A stretch of DNA of 8,244 nucleotides from Tannerella sp. (GTDB taxonomy: Bacteria > Bacteroidota > Bacteroidia > Bacteroidales > Tannerellaceae): NCBI GenBank assembly GCA_031268395.1, contig JAIRXI010000284.1, forward strand, positions 1 through 8,244, given 5' to 3'. The notes beneath the pieces are model-generated. The model saw only the letters and a program-made list of their open reading frames with translations, ran no database searches and was not told the DNA's origin. Made by a program: the position numbers and the translations under genes. This document shows, piece by piece, positions 1-6,678 of this stretch (within the stretch, counting starts at the first letter, position 1; each line of letters begins with the position of its first letter).

Positions 1-1044
1 CGCCTGCTTGACGAATGGCAAATATCGCCGGTACTTTGGGACGCCGTGCGTTTTGAAGTCGATAAAAGACAGGAAACAGGCCAGTTTATCCTGACCGGCT
101 CTGCCGTTCCTGCCGACAATGTTACCGAACACACCGGAACAGGCCGCATTGCCCGAATTTTGATGCGGACAATGAGCTTATATGAATCGAAAGAATCAAA
201 CGGCGCCGTTTCGCTGATGGATTTGTTTAACAATGCGCCGGACATTGAAAGCATGTCCGATTTGAGCATTGAGCAAATTGCATTTTGCATTTGCCGCGGC
301 GGATTCCCCGCTTCAATAGGAAAACCGGACAAACCGGCGCTGCGAATGCCTGTCGAATATGTTGAAGCAGTTATAAATCAAGATATTTCACGGATTGACG
401 GCGTTGAAAAAAATCCGAATAAAGTGCGGTTACTCTTACGTTCTCTTGCCCGGAATATTACCACAATGGCTTCGTATAAGACTATTCAGGATGATATTGA
501 AGCAACCGGAGAAACTGTTTCTGACAAAACGTTCCATTCGTATTACAATGCCTTACGCCGGATTTTTGTTTTAGAGCCGCTTCCCGCGTGGCCGCCTAAA
601 TTACGTTCAAAGACGGCGATTCGCACTTCGCCAAAACACCATTTTGTTGACCCCGCAATCGCTACTTCCGTAATGAGAATCAATCCCGGCGGACTTTTGC
701 AGGACTTTGAGTATTTCGGATTTCTGTTTGAGGCGCTTTGCACCCGCGACATTCGAATTTATGCTCAACACAATGACGGCGATGTGTTTCATTACCGGGA
801 CAAAAGCGGTTTGGAAGCCGATATGATTGTTCAACTCAGGGATGGGCGCTGGGGCGCCATTGAAGTAAAACTCGGCAGTAAGCAAATAGAAGAAGCAGCC
901 GGAAATTTATTGAAACTCAAAATGAAAATTAATACCGACGCCATGCGGAAGCCGTCATTTTTAATGGTTCTCACAGGCGGACAATTTGCATTTCAACGAC
1001 AGGATGGCGTATATGTAGTCCCTCTTGGTTGCTTGAAACCATAA
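1..1044 (+). CDS. AAA-type ATP-binding protein with DUF4143 C-terminal domain (5' partial)
   Basis: The reading frame is open from base 1, so the gene begins upstream and the GTG at 46 is internal; 347 residues are visible. At its left edge LLDEWQ looks like a Walker B segment, followed by FILTGS (sensor-1-like) and the GRIAR...MSLYE segment typical of the ATP-binding proteins that carry DUF4143. FCICRGGFP is the usual 'RGG(F/W)P' motif ahead of the DUF4143 part. Near the C-terminus, GLEADMIV (Asp at 820-822) and AIEVKLG (Glu 862-864, Lys 868-870) resemble a PD-(D/E)XK nuclease-like core. The Walker A loop must lie in the missing N-terminus, roughly 50-80 residues judged from the usual ~400-residue family length. 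The family's role is poorly known and it often sits alone in variable regions. It is convergent with the sigma gene and appears more AT-rich than the minus-strand operon, so it is probably unrelated to it. Family call firm; function unknown. Confidence 0.85.
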   Translation, partial: RLLDEWQISPVLWDAVRFEVDKRQETGQFILTGSAVPADNVTEHTGTGRIARILMRTMSLYESKESNGAVSLMDLFNNAPDIESMSDLSIEQIAFCICRGGFPASIGKPDKPALRMPVEYVEAVINQDISRIDGVEKNPNKVRLLLRSLARNITTMASYKTIQDDIEATGETVSDKTFHSYYNALRRIFVLEPLPAWPPKLRSKTAIRTSPKHHFVDPAIATSVMRINPGGLLQDFEYFGFLFEALCTRDIRIYAQHNDGDVFHYRDKSGLEADMIVQLRDGRWGAIEVKLGSKQIEEAAGNLLKLKMKINTDAMRKPSFLMVLTGGQFAFQRQDGVYVVPLGCLKP

Positions 1045-1054
1045 AACACTGAAG

Positions 1055-1073
1055 TTCAACCTTACAGGTTGGA
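1055..1073. terminator. Weak hairpin between convergent genes
   Basis: CAACCT (1057-1062) and AGGTTG (1066-1071) form a perfect 6-bp stem with a 3-base TAC loop, extendable by one T-G and one T-A pair to 1055-1073. It starts 11 bases past the ATPase stop and lies between two convergent genes, so it could slow transcription from either side. No U-tract follows on either strand, so a classical intrinsic terminator is not supported. Confidence 0.3.
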
Positions 1074-1107
1074 GTGATATGGTGATTCTGATAAACAATC
1101 GTTACTT

Positions 1108-1674
1108 TTACCGTAAGTATTCCTGCAATTCGTCTTTCAGCCGCATGAGCGCGTTTTTAACATGATATTTGACCGTACTGACGGAAATACCCGCTTCTTC
1201 GGCAATCTGTCCGTACGGTTTATTTTCGAGGCGGCTCATCCTGAATACCCGGCGGGAATCCGGGGGCAGGTTTTCAATGGCCTGCCGGATTTTGTCTTCC
1301 AGTTCGTTTTCAAGCAGGACGGCTAACGGATAGTCTCCGGATTCGGACGAGAACGTTGTTTCGTACTCGTCCGTATTCATGGAGGAGAACGTGATTTCGC
1401 GCCGTTCGCGTTCGAGTTGCAGTGCGTTGATGCAGCGATTCCGGACGGCGCGAATCAGGTAACTCCGCAGAGACGCTGTGATTTCGAGCGTTTTCCGCTT
1501 TTCCCAAAGATGAAAAATAAGTTCGTCCACTATATTCTCGCTCAGGAAAGTGTCGCCCAGAAATTCGTATGCAACAGCACACAAAAGCGTATAATACCTG
1601 TCATACAGGTATTGGTACGCTTTGTCGTCTCCTTCTTTAAGCAGACGAATAATCTGTTGCTCTTCGTGTCTCAT
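1108..1674 (-). CDS. RNA polymerase sigma-70 factor, ECF-like (Bacteroides-expanded type)
   Basis: Encodes a 188-residue alternative sigma factor that would direct core RNA polymerase to a small set of promoters. Region 2 spans roughly residues 8-85 (YLYDRYY, IVDELIFHLWEKR, LRSYLIRAVRNRCIN). Region 4 spans roughly residues 125-185 and ends in a helix-turn-helix (YGQIAEEAGISVSTVKYHV). Length and layout match the sigma-70 family expanded in Bacteroides. The frame stays open to 1755, but ATG 1674 (MRHEEQQII) is the chosen start. It gives the normal family N-terminus, and the extra 27 residues are Phe/Cys-rich and would overlap the candidate promoter. Such sigma genes are usually followed by a FecR-type anti-sigma and a SusC/SusD pair; here the next gene is convergent and unrelated, so this is an orphan sigma. 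Its targets cannot be read from the window. Confidence 0.9.
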   Translation of the reverse strand: MRHEEQQIIRLLKEGDDKAYQYLYDRYYTLLCAVAYEFLGDTFLSENIVDELIFHLWEKRKTLEITASLRSYLIRAVRNRCINALQLERERREITFSSMNTDEYETTFSSESGDYPLAVLLENELEDKIRQAIENLPPDSRRVFRMSRLENKPYGQIAEEAGISVSTVKYHVKNALMRLKDELQEYLR

Positions 1675-1693
1675 TCCATGACATATTAGGGTA

Positions 1694-1701
1694 CAAAAAT
1701 A
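1694..1701 (-). promoter_or_regulatory. Candidate Bacteroidetes -7 element for the sigma gene
   Basis: On the minus strand this reads TATTTTTG, a full match to the Bacteroidetes -7 consensus TAnnTTTG. It ends 19 bases upstream of the ATG at 1674, which would leave a short 5' leader of roughly 12 bases. No clear TTTG -33 box is seen 19-21 bases further upstream, so the promoter may be weak or depend on another factor. The region is AT-rich, so a chance match is possible. Confidence 0.45.
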
Positions 1702-1708
1702 AACAAAA

Positions 1709-1783
1709 TTTTCACGGAAATGAATGTTGGTGAAAAATAAGCAGCAATTCGGCAATTAAAAAAAATCAAACCGGCTTTTCACC
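1709..1783. repeat. Three GTGAAAA/TTTTCAC half-sites upstream of the sigma gene
   Basis: On the plus strand TTTTCAC lies at 1709-1715, GGTGAAAA at 1729-1736 and TTTTCACC at 1776-1783. The first two form a 7-bp inverted repeat with a 14-base spacer that straddles the expected -33 region of the sigma promoter. The second and third form an 8-bp inverted repeat with a 39-base spacer. The arrangement is compatible with an operator bound by a dimeric regulator, but the half-sites are short and the sequence is AT-rich. No other function is seen in this intergenic stretch. Confidence 0.3.
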
Positions 1784-1833
1784 CTTGTACATAAAATGAC
1801 ATAACAAACCTGCAAAATGCGGAATGTGGCTTA

Positions 1834-3162
1834 CTACGCTTCGCGCCTAACTCTTTCTATGGTCTTCGATCCTCTGAATCCGTACCAGCAGATCACGCCG
1901 TAAGACACCGCCGGGACGATCATTCCCGGAGCGATGGCGCGCGTCGGAGAAATTTCCGCGATCAATCCGATAAGCGGGGTCAGCAGAGCGCCGCCTATCA
2001 GGCTCATGACGAGCAGCGATGCACCCAGTTTGGCATGTACGCCCAGACCTTTTATGCCGGAGGCGAAGTTCGTCGGGTACATCAGCGACATAAAGAAAGA
2101 GGTAGTAATCATGGCGCCGATGCCGATCCAGCAGGAAACGGCGTGCAACCCCGTCCACGAGGAGGCCCATTCGGAACCGAGGATGACAACGGCGACCAGT
2201 CCCATGTTAATCAGCGCGTAGACGCCCATCAGGCGTGTAGGCTGAATCCATTTCATGAGGAAAGTGGACACGAACCGGCCGGCCATGAAGACGACCATGT
2301 TGACGATCAGCAATCCGCCGGCCTGTTTCTCGGTCAGGGGACTGTTTTCCTGCACATAGGTAATCAGGTAGCTCCATGTTCCGAGTTGCGCACCCAGGTA
2401 GAAAAACTGTGAAACGATCGCCCCGTACCAGTGCGGATAGCGGAACAAAGCCTTGAAACTTCCTTTTTCCCTTCCTTCTCCAGATGTTTCTACCTTAGGG
2501 AATCGCGTCTTCCAGATGAGGAAAGCGACGATCAGGACAACGACGCCGATCAGAATATAGGTAGGCCATACGCGACTGTTTTCCGTTTGCAGGAAATCCG
2601 CGTAGGCGTTTCCCGTGGCGGTGATTTGCTGTTTCATCGCACTGATCTGTTCCGGAGTCGGTTCATTGCCCGAAAAGATAAAGAGCGTGCCGAGCGTTAC
2701 CCCGGTGATACCGCCGACGGGGTTGAACGACTGCGCCAGATTCAGCCGTCGCGCTGCAGTCGACGGATCGCCCAGATAGGTAATGAAGCTGTTGGCGCCC
2801 AGTTCGAGGAACGACAAACCGCTTCCTATTACGAAGATGCTGCACAGGAAGACGAAATATATCCCGGAGTTGGCGGCGGGGTAAAACAGAAAGCATCCGC
2901 CGGCAAAGCAGAGCAGTCCGGCGAGTATGCCCGACTTGTAGCCGAAGCGTTGCATGAAGAGTCCGGCAGGAATGGCCAGGCAGAAATAACCCAGTTTGAT
3001 GGCCGTCTGTATCAGTCCGGCTTCGAAGCGCGACAGTTCGAGTGATTTCTGGAACTGCTTTATCAGTACATCGTTCAAGACGTTGGGCAAAGCCCAGAGG
3101 AAGAACAGAAACGTGATCAGGGCAAAGGTGAATACATAGCCCGGTGTAATTAATCGTGACAT
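1834..3162 (-). CDS. fucP: FucP-family MFS sugar:H+ symporter
   Basis: A 442-residue, 12-helix major facilitator protein of the inner membrane that would import a sugar with protons. It resembles E. coli FucP (L-fucose, also L-galactose and D-arabinose) throughout. The N-terminal FFLWALPNVLNDVLIKQFQ matches FucP's first helix, with Asp31 in the place of FucP Asp46. GLSFLELGANSF places Glu120 at FucP Glu135, and both of these acidic residues are needed for transport in E. coli. LNLAQSFN and the late GIKGLGVHAKLGAS, VMSLIGGALLTPLIG also match. The family includes GluP-type glucose/galactose carriers, so the exact sugar is open. It is the last gene of the operon, 19 bases after the aldolase stop, with no clear Shine-Dalgarno. 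Its presence implies that the free monosaccharide is imported. Confidence 0.85.
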   Translation of the reverse strand: MSRLITPGYVFTFALITFLFFLWALPNVLNDVLIKQFQKSLELSRFEAGLIQTAIKLGYFCLAIPAGLFMQRFGYKSGILAGLLCFAGGCFLFYPAANSGIYFVFLCSIFVIGSGLSFLELGANSFITYLGDPSTAARRLNLAQSFNPVGGITGVTLGTLFIFSGNEPTPEQISAMKQQITATGNAYADFLQTENSRVWPTYILIGVVVLIVAFLIWKTRFPKVETSGEGREKGSFKALFRYPHWYGAIVSQFFYLGAQLGTWSYLITYVQENSPLTEKQAGGLLIVNMVVFMAGRFVSTFLMKWIQPTRLMGVYALINMGLVAVVILGSEWASSWTGLHAVSCWIGIGAMITTSFFMSLMYPTNFASGIKGLGVHAKLGASLLVMSLIGGALLTPLIGLIAEISPTRAIAPGMIVPAVSYGVICWYGFRGSKTIERVRREA

Positions 3163-3181
3163 AGGGATCGGGAATTAAAAA

Positions 3182-3955
3182 TCAAGAATTGTTTAGTTTG
3201 CGAACGGCCATTGCACAGGCTTCGGTAAAGATGCCCACGTCGACCGAGTAGGAGAGATAGCGTATTCCGGCCTGTCGCCACCGCGCGGCTGCGTCGACGG
3301 TATCGCAGAACACTCCGGCGACGATTCCGGCCTGCTTTGCCCGTTCGACGATATTGCCGATGGCCTGCAGGACGTCGGGATGCGAAACCTGTCCCGGTAC
3401 GCCGAGCGACTGCGACAGGTCGTATGGGCCGACGAAAAGGACGTCCAGTCCGTCGACGCCCAGTATATCGTCCAGTTCGTTCAGCGCCTCCGTTCCTTCC
3501 ACTTGCAGGATGACCAGCGCTTCGTTGGCCGACTCAAAGTAATGTTCCCGCGGCATGGACGAATACTCTGCCGCTCTTACGAAGCGGCACATTCCCCGTT
3601 CGCCCTGAGGGAAGAATTTAGCGGCTTTCACGACCCGGCGGGCTGCTTCGGCCGACTGTATCTGAGGTACCTGTACGCCGGCCGCGCCCAGGTCGAGCGC
3701 CCGGCCGATAGCTACTTCCGAAGCATCGTAAGTACGGACAACAGGCAAGACGCCGGAGACTTCCGCTCCGCGTATCAGGTTCTGCAGACGGAAGAAATCC
3801 ACCGGCCCGTGTTCCATATCCAGTATGACGAAATCGAAGCCGGCATAACCGGCACATTCTACGAAAGCGGCGTCGCCCGTCTTCATGAAAGGCCCGTAGA
3901 CGGCTTCGCCTTTCGCGAGTTTTTCCTTGAAACGTGTTATTGTATCCATTACCAT
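3182..3955 (-). CDS. HpcH/HpaI-type class II aldolase for 2-keto-3-deoxy sugar acids
   Basis: A 257-residue TIM-barrel aldolase of the HpaI / RhmA / GarL family, which uses a divalent metal to split 2-keto-3-deoxy acids into pyruvate and an aldehyde. With a constant offset of 4 from E. coli HpaI, the key residues are all present: His49 (in DMEHG), Arg74 (VVRTYD), Asp88, and metal ligands Glu153 (QVEG) and Asp179 (VGPYDLS). The glycine-rich GAAGVQVPQI segment is also typical. It follows dgoD with a 7-base overlap, implying coupled translation. The ATG at 3955 has a GGAG 10 bases upstream; the alternative ATG at 3949 (TAATG overlap with the dgoD stop) is equally family-like and shortens the protein by two residues. 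Context suggests that it cleaves the dehydratase product, 2-keto-3-deoxygalactonate or a close relative; the real substrate is inferred. Confidence 0.88.
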   Translation of the reverse strand: MVMDTITRFKEKLAKGEAVYGPFMKTGDAAFVECAGYAGFDFVILDMEHGPVDFFRLQNLIRGAEVSGVLPVVRTYDASEVAIGRALDLGAAGVQVPQIQSAEAARRVVKAAKFFPQGERGMCRFVRAAEYSSMPREHYFESANEALVILQVEGTEALNELDDILGVDGLDVLFVGPYDLSQSLGVPGQVSHPDVLQAIGNIVERAKQAGIVAGVFCDTVDAAARWRQAGIRYLSYSVDVGIFTEACAMAVRKLNNS

Positions 3956-5097
3956 TCAGCTATAACTCCGGAAGAGGTACGCCACACGGGATTCTTCCAC
4001 TGGTGACCTGTTCGCGACATTTCTCTTACTTTCTCCTCGTTCACTTCGACGCCCAGTCCGGCGCCGTTGAAGACCTCGATGTATCCGTCCCGGAAGTCGA
4101 ACACGGACGGGTTCGTGATGTAGTCCAGCAGGTCGGCTCCCACGTTGTAGTGGATTCCGGCGCTCGATTCCTGTATCATGGCGTTGACGCTGTTGAAGTC
4201 CAGTTGCAGACAGGCGGCGAATGCAATCGGCCCCAGCGGACAGTGTGGCGCGATGGCGATGTCGTAGGCTTCGGCCATCGTTGCGATCTTTTTACATTCG
4301 CTGATCCCTCCCGCATGGCTCGGATCGGGCTGGATGATGTCTACGGCGCCCTGTTCAAACAGATGTTTGAAGTCCCAGCGCGTATAATGCCGTTCGCCGG
4401 TAGCGATGGGGGTGGCGACCAGTTCGGAGAGCATCTTGAAATATTCGCCGTTTTCGGCCAGTACCGGTTCTTCGATAAACATGGGGCGGAACGGTTCCAG
4501 TTCCTTCATCAGTACCTTAGCCATCGTCTTGTGCACACGCCCGTGGAAGTCGATGCCGATACCGAAATCCCTTCCGCAGGCGTCGCGGATGCCGGCGACA
4601 CGCGCTATGACATCGTCGACTTTCGAGAAAGAGTCTATCCATTCCAGGTCTTCCGTACCGTTCATTTTGATTGCTTTCATGCCGGCCGACTGTTTTTCGC
4701 GGGCAGCGTTTATCACGTCGTCCGGGCGATCGCCGCCGATCCACTGGTATACCATCATTCTGGTGCGTACCGCGCCACCCAGCAGATCGTATACCGGCAA
4801 GCCGGTCGCTTTACCCTTGATGTCCCACAGGGCTTCGTCGATGCCGGAGATGGCGCTGCTCAGTATGGGGCCGCCACGGTAAAAACCGCCACGGTAGAGC
4901 ACCTGCCAGATGTCTTCGATTTGCGATGCGTTGCGCCCGATCACGTAGGGCGAGAGTTCTTTTACTGCGGCTTCAACCGTGTCGGCACGGCCTTCTACAA
5001 CGGGTTCTCCCCAACCCTCGAAACCGTCGTCGGTAGTGATTTTCAGGAATAACCACCGCGGGGGGACTTTGAATAATTCTAATTTTTCTACTTTCAT
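3949..5097 (-). CDS. dgoD: D-galactonate dehydratase (enolase superfamily)
   Basis: A 382-residue cytosolic enzyme that would convert D-galactonate to 2-keto-3-deoxy-D-galactonate using Mg2+. It resembles E. coli DgoD from end to end, including PPRW, GWGEPVVEGRA, the GFYRGGPIL loop and the C-terminal AEW. Catalytic positions fall at the same numbers as in E. coli: metal ligands Asp183, Glu209 and Glu235, His185 (IDFHGR) and His285 (APHCPLGP). It is therefore very likely active and of the DgoD type rather than the longer L-fuconate dehydratase type. The ATG at 5097 gives the family N-terminus (MKVEKLELF) and lies inside one copy of a direct repeat; no Shine-Dalgarno is visible. The stop overlaps the aldolase start. 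No dgoK or dgoA homologue is found in the window, unlike the E. coli dgo operon. Confidence 0.9.
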   Translation of the reverse strand: MKVEKLELFKVPPRWLFLKITTDDGFEGWGEPVVEGRADTVEAAVKELSPYVIGRNASQIEDIWQVLYRGGFYRGGPILSSAISGIDEALWDIKGKATGLPVYDLLGGAVRTRMMVYQWIGGDRPDDVINAAREKQSAGMKAIKMNGTEDLEWIDSFSKVDDVIARVAGIRDACGRDFGIGIDFHGRVHKTMAKVLMKELEPFRPMFIEEPVLAENGEYFKMLSELVATPIATGERHYTRWDFKHLFEQGAVDIIQPDPSHAGGISECKKIATMAEAYDIAIAPHCPLGPIAFAACLQLDFNSVNAMIQESSAGIHYNVGADLLDYITNPSVFDFRDGYIEVFNGAGLGVEVNEEKVREMSRTGHQWKNPVWRTSSGVIAEW

Positions 5098-5166
5098 GTC
5101 TACATTATTTATTTATTACATTCAGGAAACATTACATGTTCATTTCATGTCTACATTATTCATTTA
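5092..5166. repeat. 24-bp direct repeat pair spanning the fucU stop and dgoD start
   Basis: Bases 5092-5115 and 5143-5166 are identical at 23 of 24 positions (5110 T versus 5161 C) and lie exactly 51 bases apart. On the minus strand the shared core is AATAATGTAGACATGAAA. The upstream copy begins with the TAA stop of fucU; the downstream copy contains the dgoD ATG. The 27 bases between them are not obviously related. In the upstream copy the equivalent ATG reads ATG AAA TGA, so it cannot start dgoD. The 66-base gap holds several ATG codons that run into stops almost at once and shows no TAnnTTTG element. Confidence 0.85.
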
Positions 5167-5592
5167 ACAATTTCTTAAAACTCCTTTTCTGATAATTAAA
5201 TTAGCGAATCCTTCCATCTCGCTTGTCGCTACCACACAGTAGGCATTCGACGCCCGTTCGTAAAACGCGGGCTTTGACAAGAGCAGGAATTCCTTGTCGC
5301 CAAACGGATACAAGGTCAGTATTTCCCTGTAACGATTCCATGAGGCGGGTTGCTGTTCACTGTTGTTTTCCATTAATATGCCGGTAAAATCGACGGCGTA
5401 ATCGAGCGGGAAGAGCGGCAGTATAGCTTCCAGCAAAGACGTGATGCTGTGTCCGCTGGCGTATACGAGGCGCCGGGCGTGTGAGGCGGCGGGAAAATTA
5501 CTGTCGCCGAAAACGATTTCATCGCCGTGACCCATTTCCATCAATATTTTCATGAGGTCGGGCGATATGAGTGGGCTGATACCTTTTAACAT
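5164..5592 (-). CDS. fucU: RbsD/FucU family sugar mutarotase
   Basis: A 142-residue cytosolic enzyme that interconverts the alpha and beta anomers of an incoming sugar, classically L-fucose. The N-terminus MLKGISPLISPDLMKIL and the following MGHGDEIV and FPA segments match E. coli FucU closely. His22 and Asp30 are in their family positions, and FYERA (Tyr111) is kept near the end, as is the C-terminal IRKGV. E. coli FucU is 140 residues. The frame is open up to 5736, but ATG 5592 is the start because it gives the family N-terminus and avoids overlapping the aldo/keto reductase gene, whose stop is 28 bases upstream. FucU has DSNFPA where E. coli has DAHFPA. The mutarotase supports the idea that a free reducing sugar, rather than an aldonate, enters the pathway. 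Sugar specificity is not certain; ribose or galactose-like sugars are possible. Confidence 0.88.
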   Translation of the reverse strand: MLKGISPLISPDLMKILMEMGHGDEIVFGDSNFPAASHARRLVYASGHSITSLLEAILPLFPLDYAVDFTGILMENNSEQQPASWNRYREILTLYPFGDKEFLLLSKPAFYERASNAYCVVATSEMEGFANLIIRKGVLRNC

Positions 5593-5620
5593 GTGCTGTT
5601 TGTTTTTAATTGTTTGTGAT

Positions 5621-6670
5621 TCAAAATATACGGCTTTTAGAAGAATGTTCATAATAGTCGGGGTTATTTCCCAGGGCATCGAGGACGGGGCGGCTGATTT
5701 CGTCGATCTGCGCTTCCACTTCGTCCGGGAGTTCATAAGAACAGGCCTTCACGTTGGTTTCCAGTTCGGCTACATTGCGCGACCCTACCAGAGTGGATGC
5801 CATGAAGGGCTTCTTCAGTATCCACGCGATCGACAGTTGTGCAATATGAATATGCATCCCGTCGGCGATTTCGCGGAGCCGGTCGACACATTCAAACATT
5901 TCCTTTTCGACGCCCGCTTCGCCGTGCCGCGCTGCCGCACCGCCGTGAGCCTGCGAGAAATGCCGTGAGTGCGCCTGGTGCGCCGGGACGTCGCCGGGCG
6001 TCGGGTAAATACCGGCCAACAGTCCCTGCTGCAACCCCATCGAACCGATTATACTGACGTCGTTCGCCATGCAGTAAGGCGCAATCTCGGCCTCGATGGC
6101 GCGCGACACAATGTTGTACGGCATTTCGTTGACGTCCACCTGCACGCCGGTCGACAGCACCTCCTCCATTTGTGTACGGCCAAAGTTGCTCATGCCGATC
6201 GAGCGAATCAAGCCCTCCCTTTTCAGTTCCACGAGTTGCGCATACGCTTCCTCGACCGTCGGCGGCGACTCGATAATATCCCTGTCGGACGTAAAATGTT
6301 CGACAGCCAGCTTGTTGATAGGCCAGTGTAGCATGTACACATCCAGATAGTCCATCCCCAGTCGTTGCAGGCTTTCGATGCAGTGTTTGCGCACGTGACG
6401 ACAATTCGACGGACCGATTTTCGATATAACGACCGCTTCCGTCCGCCGTCCCCGGAGCGCCTTGCCCAGCGAACGTTCGCTTTCGCCGTCGTTATACATT
6501 TCCGCCGTATCGAAGGCGTTGGCGCCCATGTCGATGGCTGCATGTACTACATTATTTACATCCCTTTGCGATTGTTCGCCCCAATATTCGCCGCCGCCAA
6601 ACGGCCAGCAGCCAATTGTCATTGCCGGTATTTGAACACCGGACTTTCCAAGATTTACTTTTCTTATCAT
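5621..6670 (-). CDS. Aldo/keto reductase
   Basis: A 349-residue NAD(P)-dependent oxidoreductase with the aldo/keto reductase TIM barrel. The full catalytic tetrad is present: Asp54 and Tyr59 (FDTAEMYNDGESE), Lys84 (VVISKIG) and His115 (YMLHWP). SIGMSNFG and the late STLVGSRN give the usual NADP-side motifs. Between residues about 221 and 255 lies a longer loop with five histidines in 19 residues (His231 to His249). Some family members oxidise the C1 hydroxyl of L-fucose, L-galactose or D-arabinose (D-threo-aldose 1-dehydrogenase). Next to fucU and dgoD, that role, making the lactone ahead of the dehydratase, is plausible. Reduction of an aldehyde released by the aldolase is the main alternative. 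The start ATG follows the preceding stop by 8 bases. Family certain, substrate inferred. Confidence 0.88.
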   Translation of the reverse strand: MIRKVNLGKSGVQIPAMTIGCWPFGGGEYWGEQSQRDVNNVVHAAIDMGANAFDTAEMYNDGESERSLGKALRGRRTEAVVISKIGPSNCRHVRKHCIESLQRLGMDYLDVYMLHWPINKLAVEHFTSDRDIIESPPTVEEAYAQLVELKREGLIRSIGMSNFGRTQMEEVLSTGVQVDVNEMPYNIVSRAIEAEIAPYCMANDVSIIGSMGLQQGLLAGIYPTPGDVPAHQAHSRHFSQAHGGAAARHGEAGVEKEMFECVDRLREIADGMHIHIAQLSIAWILKKPFMASTLVGSRNVAELETNVKACSYELPDEVEAQIDEISRPVLDALGNNPDYYEHSSKSRIF

Positions 6671-6678
6671 AAGTTCAT

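Noticed and set aside
46..48. GTG at 46 as start of the ATPase gene
   Set aside because: The frame is open back to base 1 and encodes the Walker B-like segment, so the GTG is an internal valine.
1675..1755. N-terminal extension of the sigma factor to an ATG at 1755
   Set aside because: The extra 27 residues are not family-like, and the candidate promoter -7 element lies inside them; ATG 1674 gives the normal sigma N-terminus.
1758..1783. Intrinsic terminator for the sugar operon at the minus-strand T-run (1758-1765)
   Set aside because: Eight Ts are present, but no compact GC-rich stem directly precedes them; the GGTGAAAA/TTTTCACC pair has a 39-base loop that contains the T-run.
3934..5052. 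372-codon plus-strand open frame opposite dgoD, with others of the same kind at 2431-3045, 3380-4006 and 7425-8183
   Set aside because: These are antisense shadows of strongly conserved minus-strand genes in GC-rich codons; their translations show no recognisable family and no start signals.
5593..5640. Internal promoter ahead of fucU from the TATATTTTG sequence
   Set aside because: It does not fit TAnnTTTG in register, includes the aldo/keto reductase stop codon and has no -33 TTTG partner.
5593..5736. Extension of fucU upstream to 5736
   Set aside because: It would overlap the end of the aldo/keto reductase gene out of frame, and the FucU family begins at the MLKGISP methionine at 5592.
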